Assembly: GCF_026213295.1 (NCBI RefSeq)
Contig: NC_079413.1
Coordinates: 23,281,835-23,345,834 of the forward strand
Reading direction: 5' to 3'
Origin: Gadus chalcogrammus
Taxonomy: Eukaryota; Chordata; Actinopteri; Gadiformes; Gadidae
DNA length: 64,000 nt
Under the pieces are notes generated by a model. The model worked only from the letters and a program-made list of their open reading frames with translations, was not told where the DNA came from and searched no databases. Below are positions 1-21,138 of this stretch, one piece after another. The position numbers and the translations under genes were made by a program. Position 1 is the stretch's first letter. Every line of letters starts with the position of its first letter.

Positions 1-67
<67 letters not shown>

Positions 68-232
68 CATGTGTGACTGTGTGTGTGTGTCTCTGTGTGT
101 GTGTGTGTGTTTTCATGTGTGTCTCTGTGTGTGTGTGTGTGTACTCGTGTGTGTGTGTGTGTACTCGTGTGTGTGTGTGTGTGTACTCGTGTGTCTGTGT
201 GTTTGTGTGTGTGTGTGTACTCATGTGTGTCT

Positions 233-308
<76 letters not shown>

Positions 309-344
309 TGTGTGTGTGTGTGTGGTGTGTGTGTGTGTGTGTGT

Positions 345-378
<34 letters not shown>

Positions 379-381
379 CAG
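1..381. repeat. GT-rich compound microsatellite in ap2a1 intron
   Basis: Nearly pure (GT)n at 1-64 and about 235-300, with interrupted GT/CTCGT variants between. It runs to within a few bases of the exon 382 acceptor, so the intron's 3' end is itself mostly GT repeat. Open frames here (Cys-Val or Thr-His runs) are repeat artefacts. Confidence 0.95.
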
Positions 382-742
382 CTGCTGGGTCTGGGCACGG
401 CCCTCCTGGAGAACGTGGACCCCAACCCGGAGAACTACGTGTGCGCCGGCGTGGTCCAGACCAAGTCGCAGCAGGTGGGCGTCCTCCTGCGCCTGGAGCC
501 CAACGCGCAGGCCCAGGTGAGGACGCACACGCCCACGCACACACGCACCCAGACACACTAACATGACCCTTATGTACACACAGCGGACCCCGGCGATGGG
601 TGCCCTTGTGTGCGATGCGTGTGTCGCTGCCCACACGACATCACTCACAGCTGTCCGTGTGATTCTTTTTGTGTGTTTGTGTGCGTGTGTGTGTATGCGT
701 GCGCGTATGTTTGCTGCTGCAACTCAAGCCTGGCGTCCAGGT

Positions 743-779
<37 letters not shown>

Positions 780-1792
780 CACCCCTTCTCGTATGCAATC
801 CATTTTTATTTAATTTCTTTTACATAAACCTCCAGAGTGGTCTCTTCGTTGGTGATCACTTTGTACTATGATTCAGTCTGCTCTTTCAAACTCTTCTGCA
901 TAGTCCATCTCCCACCCCAAAGATCCTCTGTTGGATGTGTATATAAATATAAATATATATAGACATGTAAGAAGTTAGCTTGATTTGTGTGTGTCTTGTA
1001 GAGAGGGGTTCAACCTGATCTGACACCCACCCGCTTTCGGTCACTTTAGTGAAGTTCCCTCCAACGGCTTTGGCCCAAACCAGCCTGTACAAGGATGTGG
1101 ATGTAGTGACCCGCCTGTTTAAGGATGTGGATGTAGTGACCCGCCTGGCCCGATCACGATACCGCTCACGGGGGTAAATCACCTGGAGAGTGGATTGAAG
1201 CAGAGATCCTGTTGAGATGTCCGCTTCATTTAAAGTGTTTACAGCCCCTTGAAACAGACACTGGCCTTTTTTATTATCAACTGATCATTCGCGTGCTTAA
1301 TGGATATATATACAAAGGGAGTCTTTCTGTTATCAACGGTATTGTCTCTCATTATATCCATCCAGTACCCTATAGCACTCTTACTGTTCTACGACCTATG
1401 TCCTCTCCACGGTCTCCCTGTACCGTCTCTCTTTCATTTCCCTGCCTCTGTAATTGTCTGTTCTTACGTCGTGTTCTCCCTCCTCCACTCTGTGTGTTAT
1501 TACGCCCTCATTACATGTCAAGAGACGCATGTATCACCCCCCCAGTGTGCTAGCGGTCTCCCTGTAGCCTTTGCTGCGCCTTCTGCATCCTATTGGCCAC
1601 CGCAAGTCGGCAAAGACACAGCGACACCCATTCAGTGCCCCCCCCCCGCCGCCATGACTGCCCCCCGCCCCCCGGCAGCTGTCTTCATGCCTGCTGTGTC
1701 TCCTCCCTCCCCAGATGTACCGGCTGACGCTGCGCAGCAGTAAAGACACGGTCTCCAAGCGGCTGTGCGACCTGCTGGCGGAACAGTTCTGA
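382..1792 (+). CDS. ap2a1: AP-2 complex subunit alpha, C-terminal end (partial gene, last two coding exons)
   Basis: Alpha adaptin is the large subunit of the AP-2 clathrin adaptor at the plasma membrane; its C-terminal appendage recruits endocytic accessory proteins. Two exons are visible: 382-516 (after a TTTCAG acceptor, ending at GTGAGG) and 1715-1792 (after CCCCAG, ending in TGA). They join in phase 0 to give 70 residues. The first reads [20 protein letters not shown] and continues to a conserved [11 protein letters not shown]; the second reads [20 protein letters not shown] and ends in LLAEQF. This closely matches the end of the platform subdomain of vertebrate AP2A1/AP2A2. Upstream exons lie outside the window. 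The ap2a1 rather than ap2a2 assignment rests mainly on the neighbours rras, prrg2 and prr12, which lie near AP2A1 in human; ap2a2 cannot be excluded from 70 residues. Confidence 0.9.
517..1714 (+). other. Last intron of ap2a1
   Basis: Holds a CT run (746-774), a two-copy tandem repeat of about 31 bp (around 1088-1148, sharing AAGGATGTGGATGTAGTGAC), and a poly-C run just before the last exon. No coding exon is recognised inside, and the two flanking exons join in frame without one. Confidence 0.7.
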
Positions 1793-2051
1793 GCGCGCGC
1801 TGAGGGGGAGGAAGATGAAGTCCCTCCCAGCCCCCCGCCCCCCCCCCCCCCCCCCCCCCACCCCCCACCCCCACCCTGTCCGACTCCATCATAGTTTCCA
1901 AGTAAACAAGGAAGTAAAAAGGTGTAACCGACCAATAAGGGAAGAATAACAAGTACAAAAACAAAAAAAATAATGTTTAAAAAAAAAAAAGAAGCAGCTG
2001 CTGCTGCCGTGTGCGCGGTCAGCCACGTTATTGTCATTGCTATTGTCACCC

Positions 2052-2172
<121 letters not shown>

Positions 2173-3781
2173 AGAGTCGTGCTGGCGTGCCCCCCAGGTT
2201 AGTTCCCGTCACACCCGTCCCCCTCCCAGCCACCCCGCCCCTTCACTTCCTGTAGTGGTGACGACTGCTGGCACCGAGTGGACATTACAAGCTATGCTTG
2301 CTAGCAAAATAAGGTGTGTGGGAGACGGCGTGTCTGCGGTAGGCGCGCATCCTCGGCTGCTGTCCATGTGGGATCCTGGATCATTTCAAACGGGCAGACA
2401 CTCACTTTCCATGGGCTTGATGTTTGTCCTCGTCTTGTTCATGCTGGCTCGCGGCGCAGGGTCAAGGGGCCTGGGTCGAGTGGGAACCACACTAATACAA
2501 GTCCGACCTCAGGGGTCTGAACTAAGCTCTGCAATCATACCCCCCGCCGGCCCTCCCTCGCCCTCGCCCTCACCACCATCACTAACATTCCCAGCAGGGT
2601 TGTCCCCTCAATGTCCCCGTTGAAGGGACATTGTTCCCCGTCATTCCCCGTCTCCTGAGCTCCGCCTACTCAATTCCAGTGGAAATGGCCAGTGCACTTT
2701 CTAGGCGTCTTCCGGAGACCTGCCCTTCCTTCTAATCCTTGGCATACACTTTAACTCCACCTTGCCCTGGAGAGCCCTCCCCTGCCCCCCTCCCCAAACC
2801 CCCCCCTCTCTTCCATTCGGGCATATATAGTTAATATAGAGAAGTCATGATTCTGCTCGTGTTGTTTATGAAAAATATAAATCATGTAATTAAGTATGCA
2901 GTTTTTTTTTTTGGTTGTCTTTTGTAGTTTTGATCAACTTGTCTTTTTTTGTTTTTTTTGTTTCACTGCTTTGTTTTTTTTGTTTCTTCCTAGTGGACTT
3001 ATTGACGTGTTCCTGTGATGCGTTTGCGTCTCGACAGTTTGTGTGCATTGATCTTTTTTGCATTCTAGTACATTCCTTTTTCAGGCTTGTGTTTATGTCA
3101 TTGGAAAAAAAAAATAAGGCGAGTAGCGTGCGAGGTCCCGTTCTGGAGACGCGTGAGACGGGCCACCGACCAGAGAACCCGGGCGTGCGTTGAGTAGGAG
3201 TGAGCGAGCCCGCCTGCGTAGTCGTAGCAGGCTACAGCTGGTCGGGTTTACAGTGTTAAAACACAAACGCCAGGGTGGTGTCGTGTCAGAGCTGGTTTGG
3301 CTTCCAGCTGGGTTTGCTGTTCTTTTTAACCGTCCCCCGGGTCTGACATTCGTCCAGGTAAACGCTTGTGGCTGTCCCTCATTTTTATTTAGTTTTTCCG
3401 TTGGGAGTTTAGCGCTATGAATTTGAGACTGCCCTTTTTTGACGTGTGATGGCGTGACACGTTTTAGGCTGAGCAGCGCAGCAGTACTAGGCCAGGGACG
3501 GTGGTAGACGAGCACGTTTTAATTAGGAGAGGACGCATTATCAATCCCCAAACATGGTCTCAAGGCCCTGCTGTGCTCAAACCCTCACACACACACATAG
3601 AGTACTCGGGAGGTGATTGTGATTTGCTTCGTAATTAATTACATTTTTTACTCCAACAATCTTGGTAGGCTGTATCCAATGGCACTTGATCTTATTTTGT
3701 TAGTACACATTTCAGAAAGGTTGACGACTGAATTAAACTCACCCTTCCCTATCCTTCTTGCATAAACACACACCGGCACCC

Positions 3782-3938
<157 letters not shown>

Positions 3939-4439
3939 AAAAATGACATCTATGATACAAACTCATATTAGTTTAACAGGTATTGTGCCCTGCGTCGCTA
4001 TACACGCCACTCACAGGAAGTTGACCATCGTAGTGAAAATATAGTCATTTGTGAGTGTGTTTGCGTGCGTGTGGGTCTATGCAGTATCCGCTAGCTAATG
4101 CAGCCCCGTGTATCGGTGTTAAATCCTGTCAAATACCTGTGTTAGATTTAAGATTTACTCTGTACTGAAAAATGTGAAAGTAAAACTATGCCATATACTC
4201 AACTGAAGTGGTCCTGTGTTTGATATATAGTATTACCTGCTCCTACAATATAAGTGTGTCTGAACTACACTTTGTGACAATACAGCTCTACTTCTTTAAA
4301 TCCCCACTACTAGCATAGACCAAGCATATGAAATCCTTAGCTACTGTAAAGCAGGACTGAAAAAATCTCTGGGTCGTAAAATCGATAGGCATATATGATG
4401 GTTAAGTCATAAAGTCATTCATTGACTAAGTCCAAAAGT

Positions 4440-4970
4440 CATTCAATAATTTCCAGTGATACATGATAGGTAACGTGTTTGAGAGAAGGTTTAGATATAC
4501 GACACTAACAGAGAGTTTGAGAGAAGTAAGGACTAGACACTGTAACACTGATTGAGAGAAGCAAGGACTAGAAATATGACACTGTAACAGCGTTGCAGAG
4601 ATGTATGGACTGGATGACACTAACAGTGTTTGAGAGAAGGATTAGAAATATAACACTGTTACAGCATTTCAGAGAACTAGATATATTACACTGTAACAGA
4701 GGTTTTGAGAGAAATGAATATATATATATATGCCACTAACAGGGAGTTAGAGAGAAGTACTGTAGATAAATGATCAAACAGAATTTGAATGAAGTACTTT
4801 AGGTACATGACCCTAACAGAGATTGGATGAGGTACTGTAGATACATGACACTTTAACAGTGATTGAGAAAATAAGGACTGTAGGTGATTGATACTAACGT
4901 TCGTTTGAGAGAAGGACTAGATATATGACACTGACAGCGTCCTTGAGAGAAGTAAGGACTAGATAGATTG
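4440..4970. repeat. Diverged tandem array, units of about 45-50 bp
   Basis: About ten degenerate copies of a unit containing TTGAGAGAAG, then (AA)GGACTAGA, then TATATGACACT, then (G)TAACAG. Examples begin near 4490, 4525, 4555, 4625, 4690, 4735, 4785, 4855, 4905 and 4945. Copies differ at many bases and by small indels, so the array is old. No open frame is conserved through it. Confidence 0.75.
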
Positions 4971-5659
4971 GTAGTGAGTAGCCTAGACTGAATAAAACCC
5001 ATGCCCAAAACGTGCTTTGTTTCCACTAAAATAAGGTTGAATACTCCCTATTGAAGGCGTATCCCTCTCACACCACATCTGGGACAAACAACTGCATGTA
5101 AGATGCAGAAAGGAATCTCGGGGGGGATGGCGAGAACAGATGTAGTCGAAGATACCTATGATTATGTCGTCATTTTTAATCGTTGTTGCGACGTGTGAAA
5201 TGATTTCAGCGCATTGCATAAACGCACAAGAGTTGTAAATAAATGTGATGACGCAGCTCACTTAAAAACAGTGCTACACTGACTGACGTGCAGACGGATG
5301 ATGAACCGATTACAGTCGACTATAGATGACATGATGAGATCACATTTATTCATTCAGAATGTGTCATTTATTTTGGTCATGCAATACGCATCATGTAAAA
5401 CGCGTTCAATAAACAGAAACAACCATACATGCGCGATAAATACAGCGATTGGGAAGATACATTAGCTTAGCCTGTTTGACTGAATTCGTGGGTTGAATGC
5501 TCTTTTGACTAGCCCGCAACAATGGCGCCTGTGGGGGGGATAGTGCTCAATCAAAAGGTACGATTCATCACAATAAAATGCAGAGGTCTCCTCTGATGAA
5601 TTGATGATGAGGACGAACCGGGCTGCTGCGCGCCTGCGCAATGTCAGCACTCGCGGTGG

Positions 5660-5978
5660 CCTGTGATTGGCTGAAAATGACATCACCTACTAAAGCGCTA
5701 TTCTTAGCGTTGAACGGCATTACCTCATCCTTTTCGCTTCTCTCAGGTATAGTCGGACAACAACAAACGTTGGGAACATTTGCAAGGACGGCGAGGAAGA
5801 GGAAGGGAGTGCACGTCGCCAGATCTGTGTTGATTGTGTTATTTTTTTCGTCCACCAAAGTGTCCGAGATTCTGGAAGTGACCGCTCCAACAGCTTCGGC
5901 ATTCTGTCTGGTCGCAAGGCTATTCGAGCAAGATTTCAAGTTTGCATATTGGAGTTTTTGGATAACACAAATCTAATC
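5660..5978 (+). promoter_or_regulatory. Probable promoter and non-coding first exon of the dusp gene
   Basis: An inverted CCAAT box (ATTGG, 5666-5670) and a CRE-like TGACATCA (5678-5685) lie 12 bases apart, followed by about 300 bases ending at a good donor (GTAAGT at 5979). The next strong acceptor is at about 6244, nine bases before the dusp ATG, so this looks like a 5' UTR exon. The frame open over 5641-5976 shows no similarity I recognise and does not encode a rhodanese domain. The start site is not determined. Confidence 0.45.
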
Positions 5979-6253
5979 GTAAGTAGTAAACCAAAACAGT
6001 TTTCGTCACTTCCATTTGCATTTTCTGTGGTGTTTGCAAGAATTCAATATCAGGCTGCATTGCAGACTACTTTGCACAGCATTCCTCGACCATTTACATT
6101 TTTCATGGTTTGCAATTATAGTTACATTTTCAAATTACATTTAACTTTGGGTAAAAGGCATAATGTTTTAAATGCCTCTTCTTTTCCAATATCTTGTTTA
6201 ACCACGGGTGCATAGTAACGCTGAGTTGTTTTCCACCTGCGCCAGATCCAGCC

Positions 6254-8628
6254 ATGGTGTTCTGCAGGGAGGGAGAGCGCGAGCGACCTCCGCTGTCTCT
6301 CATTCTGCCGCATCTCTTCCTTGGAGCTGAGCGGGACGTTACGCAGGTAAACACACTCACTAGCCATCGTCCAAATACCTTTCCCAGAAAACAAGACACG
6401 TAGTCCGTTTATTGTGGCTGTAGTCATGGAGCAAGCATATAGCCGCCACACAGTCTATATTCGACTATATGCATCTAAATAAATTGAAGTTAGTATCGAG
6501 GCGTTCATACAATTGTCATCCTTGCAGGACTCGCTCAGTGCCAGAGGGATCTCCTACGTCTTGAGCGTGAGTCGCTGCAGTCCGCAGCCCTCCTTCCTGC
6601 CCGTCTCGCAGTACTTGCGCATACCCATCGACGACTCTCTGCGGGACGACCTTCTGCCCTGGATCCCCGCGGCGCTGCGCTTCATCGGTACGCGCACGAT
6701 GATGCAATACAGAGTGACGCGTCTATTGAGTGGTCTGCCTGCCCTTTGAATAACCTATCAATAGAGGGGTCTGCCTGCTTTTTATAACTTCTATGGATTT
6801 GACTACTCGCCCTGCAAACGTACTATGCAGTAGCCTACTTGCCCTACATCTATAGTAGTAGTTATAGTGTTATAGAGTAGTAAATAACATGACCTTTTAT
6901 TACTACAATAATCATAACCCGATATGAATGGCACTCCATTTGGTACAATAAATAAAACATTCAATATTTTCTGCAATAATATCCTGAAGAATAATACCCA
7001 CAAAACCTAAGGAGATAAAACCCTGGCGATAAAATGCACCACGGTGCCCTGACCATGTACAACGACCATGGACCCTGACCATGTACCCTGACCATGGACC
7101 CTGACCCTGTACCCTGCTGTGTCTCTCTGCAGACGGGGCCATGTCCTCTGGAGGAGCCGTCCTGGTCCACTGTGCAGCCGGTATCTCCCGCTCCCCGGCG
7201 CTGGCTGTGGCCTACATCATGTACAGCATGGGGCTGGACCTGGACCACGCCTATAGGTGAGTATCACGGTCTCCCAGCCGCATCGCGATGGGACACATGA
7301 CTACATAATGTACAGTGCACGTGTGCACTATAGTGCGTGTCTTTGCGTTAAGATGTAGTACTTCATCCGTCGCATTCAGTGAATAGTTTTCCGTAATGCT
7401 CCAACGATGGCGTTGAACGTTGAACCAACTGAAGGGGTTTTCTCCGTTCTCTCCCGGGTCCAGGTTTGTGAAGGAGAGAAGGCCGTCCATCTCCCCCAAC
7501 TTCAACTTCCTGGGCCAGCTGCAGCACTTCCAAGGCAGCCTCCGTCAGAAGTCCACGGACGGACGCCTGGTCATCCAGCCCCTGAACCCCCCCAACGCCA
7601 ACCACTCCGTCCCCCCCACCGCCCCGCTGCCCGCCCCGGGCCCCGGCCTGGACCACCAGGGCAACCTCCTCCCTGCTGGAGACCCGGGGGCCTTCGCCAG
7701 AGGGGACGCCCCCACCGACCGCACGGAGGAAACCGCCCAGAGATGTTCCCGCTGGGGCGAGGCGCCGGAGGACCCCTCCGAGGCGGCGGCGGCGTGCGCG
7801 CTCTCCAGGAAGCTCCAGACGCTAGACCTCTCGCTCAACCTGACCCCCAGCGAGCCATCGGGCCCCGCCCCCTGCCGCAAGCCGACGCCCCCCCCTGCTC
7901 ACCTGCACCTCCCCATAGGCCACGCCTCCCTTCTGGAGAAGCGCCGGAGCCTCACCCTCTCCTTGTTCAGCACCGTCAACGCTCCCCACGCCGTCACCAC
8001 ACCCACACCCAGCCGGCCGCACCCAGCCACCGCACAGACGCAGGCGGACACCGCCTCCGTTCCAGCTAGTCAGACGGCTCGTGTTGGAAGTGCCGGGCAG
8101 TACCCCGACCCGCCAGCAGAGGTAGCTGTTGAGTCGGCTGCACCGGAGGCCGGAAGCCAGAGGCAGCGGAGGTCGGCTTCCTCTTCCTGCACGAGGAGCA
8201 CCATGCCGGCCCTGGCAGCCCCCCAAGGCCCAGCCCCGCTGGGGGGGAGAGCCCAGGGGAAGAGCGCAGCTGTCTGCCCCCCCAACCAGGCTCAAAGTCC
8301 TAGTCAGAAGACGGCCAACCGAAAGGAGACGAGGAGGGGGGAGGCGGCCAGGAGGCAGCTCCGCCTCCCCATCATCCCCATACTCACCCCCACACTCACC
8401 TCCACCACCACCACCAGCACCATAGTCGACCAGCAGCCGTCTGCAGAGAACAAGAAGGGCTCGTCCACTCTGGGCCTGGAGGAGAGCGCTGTGGAGGACC
8501 AGAGCCCGCTGTCCCCGCTCAACCTGACCCTCAACAAGTTGCTGGGCTGGGGGGAGAGAATGCTGCTCGGGGTGCTGCTGGGGCCCCAGATTAAAATGGG
8601 ACAGGCTGCTCTGCCGTACAGGTGCTGA
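6254..8628 (+). CDS. Dual-specificity protein phosphatase, DUSP8/DUSP16-like catalytic domain
   Basis: Probably dephosphorylates phospho-Thr/Tyr, MAP kinases being the usual substrates of its nearest relatives. Exons: 6254-6346, 6528-6687, 7133-7256, 7464-8628; phases agree and give 513 residues. The catalytic domain spans about residues 14-160: LILPHLFLGAERDV, the acid loop IPIDDS (Asp67), then VLVHCAAGISRSP with nucleophile Cys98 and Arg104, then FVKERRPSISPNFNFLGQL, which is characteristic of DUSP8/16. Residues about 170-513 are Pro/Ser/Thr-rich and low complexity, ending in a more ordered segment (LNLTLNKLLGWGERMLLGVL). Odd: the N-terminus has only about 13 residues before the domain, whereas DUSP8 and DUSP16 carry a rhodanese/kinase-interaction domain there. 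I saw none upstream. The start ATG is the first in frame after the 6244 acceptor. The exact orthologue is unknown. Confidence 0.85.
7021..7120. repeat. Short tandem repeat of about 13-14 bp in dusp intron 2
   Basis: Alternating CCCTGACCATGTA and CCCTGACCATGGA units, ending 13 bases before the exon 3 acceptor. Confidence 0.7.
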
Positions 8629-9143
8629 TGAAGAAGGGCGCCCTCTACTGGCGGAGAGTGGGAGCAAGAGACTCTTTTTACAAAATAATCCTTAAGCGAA
8701 TTTTGTCTGTTTATGAGAAGGCAAGCGAAAGCCGAGCTCGTGTTATGTATGTGGGTGCATGTGCCTTTGCGCACTTTTGTGTGTACGCACAAATGTACGC
8801 ATGTGCACCAGCTAAAGTTATGACAGCGTATGTGTCCCTTTGAGGTAACCATATCGCATGTTTACTGTACCCCTGCCTATGACATTTTGCTGCGGTAAAG
8901 GAACTGGGAAGGAACCCATTTTTTTCAATGACGTCTTATTTATTAATGACCTGAGAAGGTACTATCTATGTGCATTTGAGGGAGGTATACCTTGAATCCA
9001 GATGCCAGGACACGCTTGATTATGTTATTTTCCTATTTATTAACTGACAGTTGTCAGGTGTTTTGTGTTTCCTGTTATTTATAAGATGCCGATATTTTGA
9101 GAGCTGTATTTTGCCGCTATGACTTGTTAAGAAAACAGTGTTC

Positions 9144-9149
9144 ATTAAA
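9144..9149 (+). terminator. Polyadenylation signal ATTAAA, dusp gene
   Basis: ATTAAA about 515 bases after the stop, followed by T-rich and GT-containing sequence. It is the first plausible signal downstream of 8628. Confidence 0.5.
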
Positions 9150-9169
9150 GACTGCAATTTAATCTTGCA

Positions 9170-10610
9170 TTATGTCGTCTAACGTCTATGACACTTGCTT
9201 CAATTCTAGATTAATATAGATGTGCTGATTCAGTGTCCTTCTTCAAACAAATGATCATAAAGTATACACTGCATATACGTTTAACTTTCTACCCTTTGAG
9301 TTCTCAAACGGAAAAGATAATAATGTTTACTTTTCGGCTTTGAAAAAGTCTCCCACTCGTCATCTCTGGGCGGGGTTTGGTGACTCACATCCGGTAGAAA
9401 TAAGGCACCTCATGAACAAGGACCAGGTAGCACGATTTAACAGGATGAAACCTTAGACGAACAAATAATAATTAGAAAAATATTAGTCTCACACCATTTA
9501 ATAACTAGACCTGTGAACGGTTAGGCGACACGGTACAGCCCTGACCTACTGCAGTCGAATGCCAAGCAATGATAACCTTTCATTGCCAAATAAGGAAATT
9601 GACAGAAAAGTGACACTTTGGAACTCAAATCCACCTCAATGCTTTTAAGACCGATCGTATTGTCGGGCATAGCCATTGAAAACAACATTAACAACTAGCA
9701 ATACAAAATTAACCTTATGGATTCTGATCAAAATCGCATGCCTTTTTTCCTTAGAAGGGGCTGCATGAGAAATGATCAGAGGAGACGAGGGGCGGAGCCC
9801 GAGAGCCGCCCGCTGATTGACACCCCCCTGCTGGACACGCCCCCTCGCACATACGCATCGCACATACGCGAGGATTTGGTCAAAGCTTTGACTGGGAGAG
9901 AAAAAAAAGTTGACGAAAAAAGTTGCCTTGAGGCAAAGAAAAAGAAGGAACATAGGTCGAGGAAAATCTTAAGGGAACATCGCAGTACACAAAAGAGTAG
10001 CGCGCACACGCATGCTCCGGAGAGACCGTTGAGCAAGAGACAAACCTTGGATCGGGTTCGACTGCGTAACTTTACCGTTGGAGTTTTTTTGTTAGTAACA
10101 GTGTTAAAGTTGGCCCACCCTCGGACGGGTTTATCCAAGGCGAGTGTCGAATACGCTTTTTTCCCTGGACAAAAGATCGATCGTTGAGTCGCAGTTCCTG
10201 GACGGAAGACTTCCATCGTTTATATTCGCTGCAGATGTGAAGCGAAGGAGAAGGAGAAAAAAAAGAGAGGAATATTCGCGTTACAGTGACGATCTGGACA
10301 GGAACATGTATGCCCCGGACGTGGCAGATTGTTTTATACCAAGATAAAAAAAACAATAAGTAACTAAAGCCTCCAGGACCGTTGGATAGTTTTTCGAAAT
10401 AATAAAAAAAAAGAATAGACGCCCATGTTTCGGCCTTGTGCAGAATTCAAACCCCTTCGCCTTTGGTCCCTCGAAAAGGCGTAAGCCCCATTTGTATGTC
10501 TGCTCTAAACTCTGTGTTTAGTTCGTTATAATTGGGACACCCAGTCCAGTAAGTTCCAGCCCTACCAGGCCTATCACACCACACACACAACCGCTGGATC
10601 CATAGCCGCT
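9170..10610. other. Intergenic spacer and rras 5' flank
   Basis: Between the dusp poly(A) signal and the rras ATG. The last several hundred bases probably contain the rras promoter and 5' UTR, but no TATA box, clear start site or 5' splice exon could be fixed. The frame over 9717-10187 has no recognisable motif and is judged fortuitous. Confidence 0.5.
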
Positions 10611-18836
<8,226 letters not shown>

Positions 18837-19032
18837 CCGGGGCCTCCGCCCGCCGCTCCCGCCGCTCCCATCACGCCGCTGTTGCCATGGAGACCAAAAG
18901 CCCCCCCCCCCCCCCCCCCCTCGCCTCGACACTTTTGTCTGATGGAGCGGGGGAAGAACAGAAAAGCGAGTGTGTGGACCGCGAGCTGCAGTATTTCCGT
19001 CGGTGCATGAGTGCTAGTGGCCTTGGAGGGGG

Positions 19033-19189
<157 letters not shown>

Positions 19190-20681
19190 GAAGGGGGGGG
19201 GGGGGGGGCGGGGGTAGCAGCATCTTGGCAGAGAACAAATCATTTTTTTCCAATTTAAGATGGTTTCATCCGCACTTTGTTGCTAGAAGCATTTTTTTTA
19301 TTATTATAATTTTTGTTATGTATTAACTGTGGTTCTGTCTTTTCATGTGAAAGGGAAATTATTAGTGGAAAGAATTGGGGGGGTGGGGGGGGGGGGGGGC
19401 AGAGGGGTAAATCCAACCTCCTCACTGCCGACCGTGGAGGGTTGATGGCGGGGTGTGATTGGAGTCAGCCTTTGTGAACGCCTGACGAGGTTGAACGGTG
19501 TTTTAAGACGTGCTTAGCAAAAGGCATTCAAAGGGTCTTGCGTTTCCATCCAATGACAGTGGATCAAATTAGTCTTACAGCTTTAAGTGTGATTTTTTTT
19601 ATCTTTAAGTGTTGTTTTGCTTTAAAAAAAGAAAGAAAGAAGACGCAGACCGGAGAGGGATGACTGCAGACGTTTTTTCAAACACTGGTACTATTTCATT
19701 TTGTTGGTTGATTTTTAAAAGGCACAAGGTTCATGAGCATGTAACTTTTGCTTTATTATTTTTTTGCCATGATTTTAGCTTAGGTCTAGCAGACCACCTT
19801 ATAAAACACTAAAACGCCTTATAATTGTTATGTTTGGGCTGAGCTAGGATGCTAGTGCGCGTCCCAGCCTCGTAGCCTGGGGGAACTCACTTCTGCCCAC
19901 CAGTCGCACATCGATGGGTTGTGTTTACTTTATCTCATGTTTGTTGCCTCAGCACAGACAACGGGCAAGATATCCCGTAACGCCCACGCAAAATGTGCAA
20001 GTTATTACAAGCCAAAGCTAGGTCTGGTGTGTCTCGTGGGGCGGATGATAAAAACCCAAACGCATGTACGTTGTTGTTTTAACGTGTGCATTATTTGAGT
20101 TGTTATACGTTTCTAAGAGGTCGTGTTCCCTCGTTGAAGAGCACAGCAGTTTCCCTAATGGCCTTTTAAGTGGTGAGATTTCGGTCCTAAGAGATATCAG
20201 AGATGGCTTCCCTACCCCTGGCCTAATATGATTGTTAATGAGGCTCCCACAGGGAGAAGGTCTCTGTCTAGATATCAGTTGTTGCCATTTGGGGGTATGC
20301 GGGGGGGGTGTTAGGGGGAGGGGCATATACAGGAAGTGCATGGACTAGGAGAACAAAGAATTCCTACCTGCAGTCAAAGGTCCCATGTTAACCGTTGTAG
20401 TTAGTTCAATGTCATCAGCTTTACATTTCATATGCTACAGCAGCAGGGTTTTCACAAGACCATTATCGTTGTTTAATTTAAATTGAATTTAGTATATTTT
20501 GAAAAGATTATTACAAACATTTAATGGTACAATGATTAGGTGTGTATTCCATTTTGTCCATCTACTTTGGTTATGCATTCCTGTTTTTTTTCCTACATGT
20601 TTTTATTATTCGTCTTTCGACTCGACATTTCAATGTTTATCAAGCTTGCGACCAGCAGTTCTCACAAGCAATTTTGTACCT

Positions 20682-20687
20682 AATAAA
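20682..20687 (+). terminator. Candidate rras polyadenylation signal AATAAA
   Basis: First AATAAA after the rras stop, in A/T-rich context. The distance makes it uncertain. Confidence 0.35.
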
Positions 20688-20999
20688 AAAAATTACCAAA
20701 GGAGTTTTGTATGCAATTAAACGATTTACTCTTACCAGTGTCTAATGTTCTTTGTCACTGCTATCTTGCATTCTTTATATATAATCACGTTTAATTAAGT
20801 GTATATTAGTTAGCCTAAAAATAAAATAGTCTAATTTCGATTAATAGTTTGAAGTCTCCAAATCATCACCCAATCTGCCGCTGAAATCCAGTCCTCCTCA
20901 ATTAACCTACCTCACTAAAATGGAGATTCCACCCTCCAATGCCAATCAGCCCACCCCTTCCCTAATTACCAATAGAGGCTAAGGAACAAACTTTTCTGC

Positions 21000-21138
21000 C
21001 AGCCAATGTTACGCGAGGAAACCCCGCTGATCCGTTCGGTTTGTTTTTCTTTCGTTCTATCATCCCTTGGACGTGATCTCTGAACCAGCTGATTCGCTGT
21101 TTGCTTATGAAGCCTTCAGCAAGTATGTTGCTAAACAG
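21000..21138 (+). promoter_or_regulatory. Possible non-coding first exon of prrg2
   Basis: A donor CTAAACAG/GTATGT ends at 21138. The prrg2 ATG exon begins after TTCCTTAG at 21728, so an upstream UTR exon is expected, and this is the best candidate. The 5' end is not defined. Confidence 0.3.

Noticed and set aside
1..648. Overlapping long frames of Cys-Val or Thr-His runs (also at 2-4, 16, 18-19, 22-23, 25, 44-45, 54-57 and 59 kb)
   Set aside because: They are translations of GT/CA repeats; no codon structure, splice logic or family similarity supports them.
5641..5976. Plus-strand frame of 111 codons upstream of dusp
   Set aside because: No similarity to a rhodanese domain or other family; better explained as a 5' UTR exon with a donor at 5979.
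9717..10187. Plus-strand frame of 156 codons upstream of rras
   Set aside because: No recognised motif, basic low-complexity composition, and it sits where the rras promoter and 5' UTR are expected.
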